Positions 59,251 through 64,000 of a stretch of DNA of 64,000 nucleotides are shown here, piece by piece. Both the position numbers and the translations under genes were made by a program. Every line of letters begins with the position of its first letter. Within the stretch, counting starts at the first letter, position 1. The DNA comes from Caldilinea sp. CFX5 (lineage in GTDB: Bacteria > Chloroflexota > Anaerolineae > Caldilineales > Caldilineaceae), in assembly GCA_021405325.1 (NCBI GenBank), contig QWII01000052.1, positions 3,060 to 67,059 of the forward strand, read 5' to 3'. The notes beneath the pieces were generated by a model. The model was not told where the DNA came from and did no database searches. It saw only the letters and a list, made by a program, of their open reading frames with translations.

Positions 59251-59315
59251 TAAACACAGTCATTAAACACAGTCATTAAACACAGTCATTAAACACAGTC
59301 ATTAAACACAGTCAT
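59245..59315. repeat. 13-bp tandem repeat at the head of the six-gene operon
   Basis: Five perfect units of AGTCATTAAACAC and a partial sixth. On the minus strand each reads GTGTTTAATGACT. Confidence 0.9.
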
Positions 59316-59346
59316 AGCCGCTAAACATGCTCATAGTCATGAAAAT

Positions 59347-59421
59347 GACGCCTGGTGCGCTCCTCGCTGCGCCAGGCGCCGGCCACCGGAAACCCGGTGA
59401 GGGCGGCACGGAGCCGGCTGG
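59347..59421. other. GC-rich structured patch in the operon/DUF3048 intergenic region
   Basis: In the 310-bp gap 59251-59560, 75 bp of high GC stand out from AT-rich flanks. It can form CGCCTGG/CCAGGCG, CACCGG-AAAC-CCGGTG and CCGGC/GCCGG stems in succession. I know no matching riboswitch. A TATACT at 59481-59486 is a weak candidate -10 for the DUF3048 gene. Confidence 0.4.
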
Positions 59422-59560
59422 GTAGTCACTAAAATTGTAAGATGGCGAGCGTCCATATTCTACCACAAAGTAGAGTATGGTATACTAATCGTCGTCCGAG
59501 TAATGTATCAACAATAAAAATTTACGGTCGCTACGCTGCTGAAGCTGCATCAGGTGCTAG

Positions 59561-60748
59561 ATGACCGCAAACACAGGTGCCAATTTAGTTATGCGTCGTT
59601 TTCAACTATTCCAACCATTTACCTTGCTTTGGCTTATTCTTGCTGTGACGTTAGTGGCCTGTAGCGGCCCGGCCGCCGCACCCACGGCCACCCCCACCAA
59701 AACTCCGGCTTCCGCCGCAGCCGCGCCCACGGATACCTCACCAGCGCCGACCGATACGCCGATCCCGCCCCCGGCGACCGACACGCCGGCGCCGGCGGAG
59801 CCAACCGTCACCCCTATGCCGCAGCCCGGCAACATCGGCCCATTCAGCGGCCTGCCGGCAGATAACCCGGACAATTTACGGCAGCGCCCGGTGATGATCT
59901 GTATCAACAACGATCCGGTCGGGCGCAGCGCCCACTTTGGCCTGGGGCTGGCCGATCTGGTCTACGAATATATTGTCGATGGCTTTAGCATGACGCGCAT
60001 GACGGCGCTCTACCAGACCCACGATGCAACGCGCGTGGGGCCGGTGCGTTCGGCGCGCTTCCCCAATATCTGGATGACTTATATGTATGATGGCGTCCTC
60101 GCCTGTTCCGGCGGCAGCGACCATATTCGCTATCTGCTCAAAAACGAGGTCGGCTTTCCCTACCTCGATGCCGATATTGATGACCCCTCCAACAATCGCT
60201 ATTTCTCCAGCATCGGCAGCGACTACCGCACGCGCATGCAGGCCAGCACCGATGGGGTGCGCCGTTGGTTGACCGATCAGGGGCTAAACAAAGAGTGGAG
60301 CCGCCCCGGCTTTGAGTTCAGCCCGGAGCCGCCCCCCAATAGCGCCGCCAATGCCACCGTGATCAGCATTCCCTACCCTGGCGGCAACAGCGTTGAATGG
60401 CGTTATGATGCCGGTCTCGGCGGCTATCTGCGCTGGCAGGGTGGGCAACAACAGAGCGACCCGGCCACCGGTCAACCGATTCTGGCGCAAAATGTGATTG
60501 TGGTGGCCGCGCCCCACACCTTGACCGATGTCGTCGAAGACAGCCTGGGAACCAAAGGCGTTGACATTACGCTCTATGGCTTTGGCGATCTGCGCGTCTT
60601 CCGCAACGGCCTGGTCTATGAAGGCACCTGGCGCGCCGACCCGGAAACGCCCCCCCGCTGGCTTGGTCCCGGCGAGGTAATCATCAAACTGAAGCCCGGC
60701 CAAAGCTGGGTGCAAGTTGTTCAGCAGTTGCCGGATATTAGTTATTAA
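59561..60748 (+). CDS. DUF3048 (YerB-like) lipoprotein
   Basis: 395 residues. Leader with lipobox VTLVAC (Cys ~35), Thr/Pro-rich linker to ~95, then the DUF3048 N- and C-parts: RPVMICINNDPVGRSAHFGL, GLADLVYEYIVDGFSMTRM, RVGPVRSARFPNIWM. Surface lipoprotein of unknown role, widespread in firmicutes and Chloroflexota. ATG 59561 or ATG 59591 may be used. Confidence 0.88.
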   Translation: MTANTGANLVMRRFQLFQPFTLLWLILAVTLVACSGPAAAPTATPTKTPASAAAAPTDTSPAPTDTPIPPPATDTPAPAEPTVTPMPQPGNIGPFSGLPADNPDNLRQRPVMICINNDPVGRSAHFGLGLADLVYEYIVDGFSMTRMTALYQTHDATRVGPVRSARFPNIWMTYMYDGVLACSGGSDHIRYLLKNEVGFPYLDADIDDPSNNRYFSSIGSDYRTRMQASTDGVRRWLTDQGLNKEWSRPGFEFSPEPPPNSAANATVISIPYPGGNSVEWRYDAGLGGYLRWQGGQQQSDPATGQPILAQNVIVVAAPHTLTDVVEDSLGTKGVDITLYGFGDLRVFRNGLVYEGTWRADPETPPRWLGPGEVIIKLKPGQSWVQVVQQLPDISY

Positions 60749-60751
60749 GGT

Positions 60752-60810
60752 AAGCATGGTACACCTCGTAGGGCATGAACTATCATGCCCCTACGAGGCG
60801 TACTATGCTT
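60752..60810. repeat. Hairpin after the DUF3048 gene
   Basis: 60752-60777 pairs with 60783-60810 (theme CCTCGTAGGGGCATG) with a few bulges. Probable terminator region. Confidence 0.7.
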
Positions 60811-60859
60811 TGTAAACTACTGACTATGCTGTCCACCCCCGATCAACCTAGGAGGAAAA

Positions 60860-63800
60860 ATGAAGTTGCCACCGCCATTGCACCACCTGCGCTTGTGCCG
60901 TCAAGGCGCAAAAGCCACCCAAAGCGCAGCGCGCTTATTGGGGTTGCTGTTTTTATCTCTCGTGTTGTTTATCACCGTTCCTCTCCTCATTTTTGCGACG
61001 CAGCCCGCGCAGGCCCAATCCGATAGTCAACCGAGTGACCAAGAAGAAAATGGTTATACCTACGCCGTGCAGCGCGGTGATAACTGGTATTCGGTCTCGG
61101 TGCGCACCGGCGTCAGCATCGCTGATTTACAGGCCGCCAATCCGCAAGCCGTGCGGGCGAGCGGCTGGTTGATCACGGGGGAAAAACTTTTCATTCCCAC
61201 CGTCAAACCGGTCGCCACCACGACGTACACGGTGCAGCCCGGCGAATCGTGGAGCATCATCGCCAAGAAGTTTGGCATCGCCATCGGTTTGCTCAAAGCC
61301 GCCAACCCGCAGGCAGTACGCTATGATGATGTGCTGCGGCGCTATGAGGTGTTGAACATCCCCCTGCCGGAAGGCGCGGTGACGCCGGAGGGAACACCCC
61401 CTGCCGAGACGGCGGCTACAACAACGCCGCTTACCGCCACCACCACGGTCACCGCGGCGACAGCGCCCACCGTGGCAACCACCACGACGGTTACGGCCAC
61501 AACTGAATCGGCGACGGTCGCCGAGCCAACCGCCGAGCCAACGGCCACCGAGACAGCAACGGTTGCACCAACGGCCACCGAGACGGCGACGGCGGAACCA
61601 ACCGCCACTGAAACCGTCACCGAAACGCCGACCGCCTTGCCAACGGAGACCGCGGCGCCGGAAAGTACACCGACCACCGCGGCGCCCGCGGCGGCGCAAT
61701 GCCCCAGTGATTTCGCTGATTATCCCACCGCGATTCTCGCGACGCTCAACGAAAATGGCGGTGTTGACGCCTTGCAAAGCTTTTTGACCACTTGTAATGC
61801 CGCCTCGCCCACACCGCTGGTAGCGCAAGATTTGACCGGGGACGGCAATGCCGATTTGGTGGTGATCTATCCCAATCCCAATATCTCCGCAACGCAGCCG
61901 GTCATGGATCTGCTAATTCTCAATGGCAGCGTCGATGGGTACACCGTCGGTCATCAGGCGCGTGCCGAAAGTGAAGTCAACCTACTGGGCGCACTTGATA
62001 TCAACAGCGACGGCAAAAATGATGTGGCCTGGCTCGAAACGACATGTGGCGCCGACACTTGCTTCGACACCATCCAGATCTACAGTTGGGACGGCCAAAG
62101 CTGGCGCCCCTGGAGTGCGGCCAAAATCACAATGGCGAATGCCGAGACAAAGCTGGAAGATCAAATAGAGGCCAGCCAGGGGTTAGAAATTATCTTGACC
62201 GGCGGCGTCTACGGCAACCCTGCTGCCGGCCCGCAACGTAGCCGGACAGAAATCTGGGGCAGCGTTGGTGGTGCGCCCTATACACTGGTAACCAGGGGCT
62301 TTGCCCCCAGCAACTGTCTCTATCACACCGTGCTGGACGCCAACAGCGCCTTTGCCAATGGCGCGGCCGATGACTTTGAAGAGGCGGAAGCGCTCTACAC
62401 CCAGGCCACGAGCGATACCAATCTGGTGGCCTGTGGCCAGCGGGAAAATGAAGTGGCGGAGCTGCAAAGCTTTAGCTTCTACCGGCTGGCGCTCATCGCC
62501 GCTTATCGTGGGCAGCCGGATGTGGCCGCCGATCTGACGGGCGCCATTGCCGCCGCCTATCCCGATAGTATCTATGCCAAGGTGAGCCAAACCTGGCTTG
62601 ATGCCTATCAAGCGAATGGTGACATGCGCGCCGCCTGCGCCGCCGTCACCAGCTATGCCGAAAGCAACCCGGCAGCCAGTGCCGTGCTGGGCGACTACGG
62701 CTTTGCCAACCCCAGCTTTGGCGCCGCGGACATCTGCCCTGTCCTCAACATTGCAATCCCGACGCCAACGGCTGCCGCGTCCGCTGGCGCCGCAGCAACG
62801 ACTCCGGTGACAACAACAGAAGGCGTCACTACGACCGCCGGCGAAACAACGACAGCCGTCACGACAGCGGAGACACCAATCGTGACCGCAACTGTTACCG
62901 TGACGGAAGCGCTACCCGGCGCCGACCTGGCGGCCTGCCCTACGGATCTAGCCGGTTATGTTGACACCTTGCCAACGGTGTTGACCGGTGCGGGGCAGGA
63001 TGCGGCCGCCGTGGAAGGGTGGTTGCGCACCTGTAACGCCCTAGATGATCAGCGGGGCGCTTTCCGCTTGATCGACCTCAACGACGATGGGAAACGGGAC
63101 GCCCTCTTCCTGCCCACCATTGTCAGTGACCTGGGCGTCGGGCCGGAAGGAACGCAAGGCGCCGTCTTGATCTATCACGGCGCCGATGACGACAGTTACA
63201 CGTTGGCGGCCAACCCGGAGATTTACGGGTTGCCGACGCTCTTGACGGTGGAGGATCTCAACGCCGACCAGAAGACGGATATTGCCTGGCGCGTCGAGGG
63301 CTGTGGCGCCTCGTGTGTCAGTGAAGTGCAGATTGTGGCCTGGGACGGTACAGTCTACACCTCGACCATTGCCCCCGGCGCCACCATTGCTGAAGGCACG
63401 GCGGCCTTTGCCCCCATTGCCGCCGGTGATCCGGGCCAGGGCAAACAGTTGGTCTTGACCGGCGGCGTCAGCGACACCGAGGAAGGGGGGCTGGCGGTTC
63501 CCCATACCGAGCTTTGGCAGAGCATTGATGGCCAACCCTTCCAGCGCATCCGCTGGACTTATGACCGCGCCGTCGATGGCGCCAATTGTCTGGGGCTGCG
63601 GCTGGTGGAAGCGGATGTCGCGCTGCAAGCGGCGCCGGTATTGGGCTACGATCCCGCCATCGATCTCTACACCAAGGCCATCGACCCCAGCCTGCAGGCG
63701 TGTAGCATCTTTGGCATGGGGGCCAATGAAGAGTTGCCGTTGCTACAAGGGCTGGCCAGCTTCCGCCTGATCCAGGCCCACGCGCTGGCCGGCGATTTTG

Positions 63801-64000
63801 TCGCCGCCGGAGAAGTGTTGACCAGCCTGAGCCAGGGGCAACCCGAGAGCGGCTATACGAAAGCAGCCCAAGGATGGCTCGCTGAATACGAAGCCAAAGC
63901 CGACGCCGCCGCGGCCTGCGCTGCTATCCAACCGATCTTTGACGAAGAGACCGATCTCTGGCAGATCACCGATCACTTTGGCTACAACCATCCCGCCCTC
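60860..64000 (+). CDS. Large LysM envelope protein with duplicated C-terminal unit (3' end outside window)
   Basis: 1047 codons visible, open to the end of the window. AGGAGG precedes ATG 60860. Signal or anchor helix at ~28-50, two LysM domains (YAVQRGDNWYSVSVRTGVSI and YTVQPGESWSIIAKKFGIAI), a ~110-residue Thr/Ala/Glu linker, then two diverged copies of a ~330-residue unit, one at about 275-640 and one from about 695: each opens with AxCPxDxAxY, has an FG-GAP/EF-like DLxxDGxxD loop (DLTGDGNADLV; DLNDDGKRDAL), and a TPR-like helical end. Peptidoglycan binding by LysM; calcium may bind the DxDGxxD loops. Not in any longer listed frame because it lacks a stop here. Confidence 0.85.
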   Translation, partial: MKLPPPLHHLRLCRQGAKATQSAARLLGLLFLSLVLFITVPLLIFATQPAQAQSDSQPSDQEENGYTYAVQRGDNWYSVSVRTGVSIADLQAANPQAVRASGWLITGEKLFIPTVKPVATTTYTVQPGESWSIIAKKFGIAIGLLKAANPQAVRYDDVLRRYEVLNIPLPEGAVTPEGTPPAETAATTTPLTATTTVTAATAPTVATTTTVTATTESATVAEPTAEPTATETATVAPTATETATAEPTATETVTETPTALPTETAAPESTPTTAAPAAAQCPSDFADYPTAILATLNENGGVDALQSFLTTCNAASPTPLVAQDLTGDGNADLVVIYPNPNISATQPVMDLLILNGSVDGYTVGHQARAESEVNLLGALDINSDGKNDVAWLETTCGADTCFDTIQIYSWDGQSWRPWSAAKITMANAETKLEDQIEASQGLEIILTGGVYGNPAAGPQRSRTEIWGSVGGAPYTLVTRGFAPSNCLYHTVLDANSAFANGAADDFEEAEALYTQATSDTNLVACGQRENEVAELQSFSFYRLALIAAYRGQPDVAADLTGAIAAAYPDSIYAKVSQTWLDAYQANGDMRAACAAVTSYAESNPAASAVLGDYGFANPSFGAADICPVLNIAIPTPTAAASAGAAATTPVTTTEGVTTTAGETTTAVTTAETPIVTATVTVTEALPGADLAACPTDLAGYVDTLPTVLTGAGQDAAAVEGWLRTCNALDDQRGAFRLIDLNDDGKRDALFLPTIVSDLGVGPEGTQGAVLIYHGADDDSYTLAANPEIYGLPTLLTVEDLNADQKTDIAWRVEGCGASCVSEVQIVAWDGTVYTSTIAPGATIAEGTAAFAPIAAGDPGQGKQLVLTGGVSDTEEGGLAVPHTELWQSIDGQPFQRIRWTYDRAVDGANCLGLRLVEADVALQAAPVLGYDPAIDLYTKAIDPSLQACSIFGMGANEELPLLQGLASFRLIQAHALAGDFVAAGEVLTSLSQGQPESGYTKAAQGWLAEYEAKADAAAACAAIQPIFDEETDLWQITDHFGYNHPAL

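Noticed and set aside
59245..59315. CRISPR array
   Set aside because: Units are 13 bp and directly adjacent, without spacers; the same holds for the octamer arrays at 6.4 and 25.7 kb.
59347..59421. Known riboswitch (cobalamin, c-di-GMP, FMN, ZTP)
   Set aside because: Core consensus words of these classes are not present.
61127..61828. Gly/Arg-rich minus-strand frame at the LysM protein linker
   Set aside because: Reverse reading of the Thr/Ala/Glu linker.

Overview
The window is a chromosomal segment of a Gram-variable filamentous-type bacterium, most likely a member of the Chloroflexota (Caldilinea/Anaerolineae-like). This is an inference from gene content: many DinB/ClbS four-helix proteins, Trk-RCK pairs, a LAL-type LuxR regulator, a Cys-type DUF3048 lipoprotein, a secreted protein ending in YLPLLRR, and intergenic spaces full of long palindromes of several families. 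No rRNA, phage or IS transposase was seen. One tRNA (Val, UAC) is present.

Layout. 1-2.5 kb: end of a P-type cation ATPase and two tandem TrkA/RCK proteins. 2.6-5.2 kb: a PAS-rich NarX/DesK-type histidine kinase translationally coupled to a NarL-type regulator. 5.6-8.1 kb: six small genes, each with a strong Shine-Dalgarno (two stand-alone CBM48 domains, a universal stress protein, three unknowns including a mini Tat-type protein). 8.7-13.1 kb: DNA glycosylase, rubredoxin-like/MBL protein, an ATPase with a nuclease-like tail, HigBA. 13.1-16.2 kb: a large LAL regulator. 16.8-20.2 kb: membrane protein, methyltransferase, and a minus-strand TetR-DinB-dihaem cytochrome set. 20.4-26.3 kb: plus-strand cluster of methyltransferase, DinB/ClbS proteins, DUF1905, a dienelactone hydrolase-ClbS fusion and an AlkX/YcaQ-type crosslink glycosylase, which looks like a detoxification and alkylation/crosslink repair cluster. 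26.8-35.2 kb: large secreted beta-helix protein, phosphoesterase, tRNA, lipoprotein metallopeptidase overlapping an amylosucrase gene.

35.5-36.2 kb holds the most striking gene: a MerB (organomercurial lyase) homologue on the minus strand in which an in-frame TGA sits exactly at the catalytic cysteine corresponding to MerB Cys159. The frame continues with family-typical sequence for 81 further codons, and a bacterial SECIS-like hairpin with a GGUC apical loop starts 15 nt after the TGA. It is best read as a selenocysteine-containing MerB-like enzyme.

36.3-44.5 kb: a decayed DUF4058 gene, MFS exporter, and a complete polar amino-acid ABC operon (aapJQMP type) interrupted by palindromic elements. 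44.6-49.7 kb: dnaE with a 272-residue intein. 49.9-51.5 kb: a Phd/PIN toxin-antitoxin pair bracketed by 31-bp direct repeats, followed by an opposite-strand RelE/antitoxin pair. 51.6-54.2 kb: polytopic membrane protein and nitroreductase. 54.4-59.25 kb: a tightly packed, overlapping six-gene minus-strand operon of unknown function (small membrane proteins, zinc-ribbon membrane protein, GlmL/MutL-like protein). 59.6-64 kb: a DUF3048 lipoprotein and the start of a large LysM protein that runs off the window.

A genome-wide theme is dispersed palindromic DNA. At least a dozen different long inverted repeats occur, several families are present twice within 64 kb, one with 19-bp perfect terminal inverted repeats and a compensatory internal stem, and one 33-bp palindrome lies in frame inside a coding sequence.
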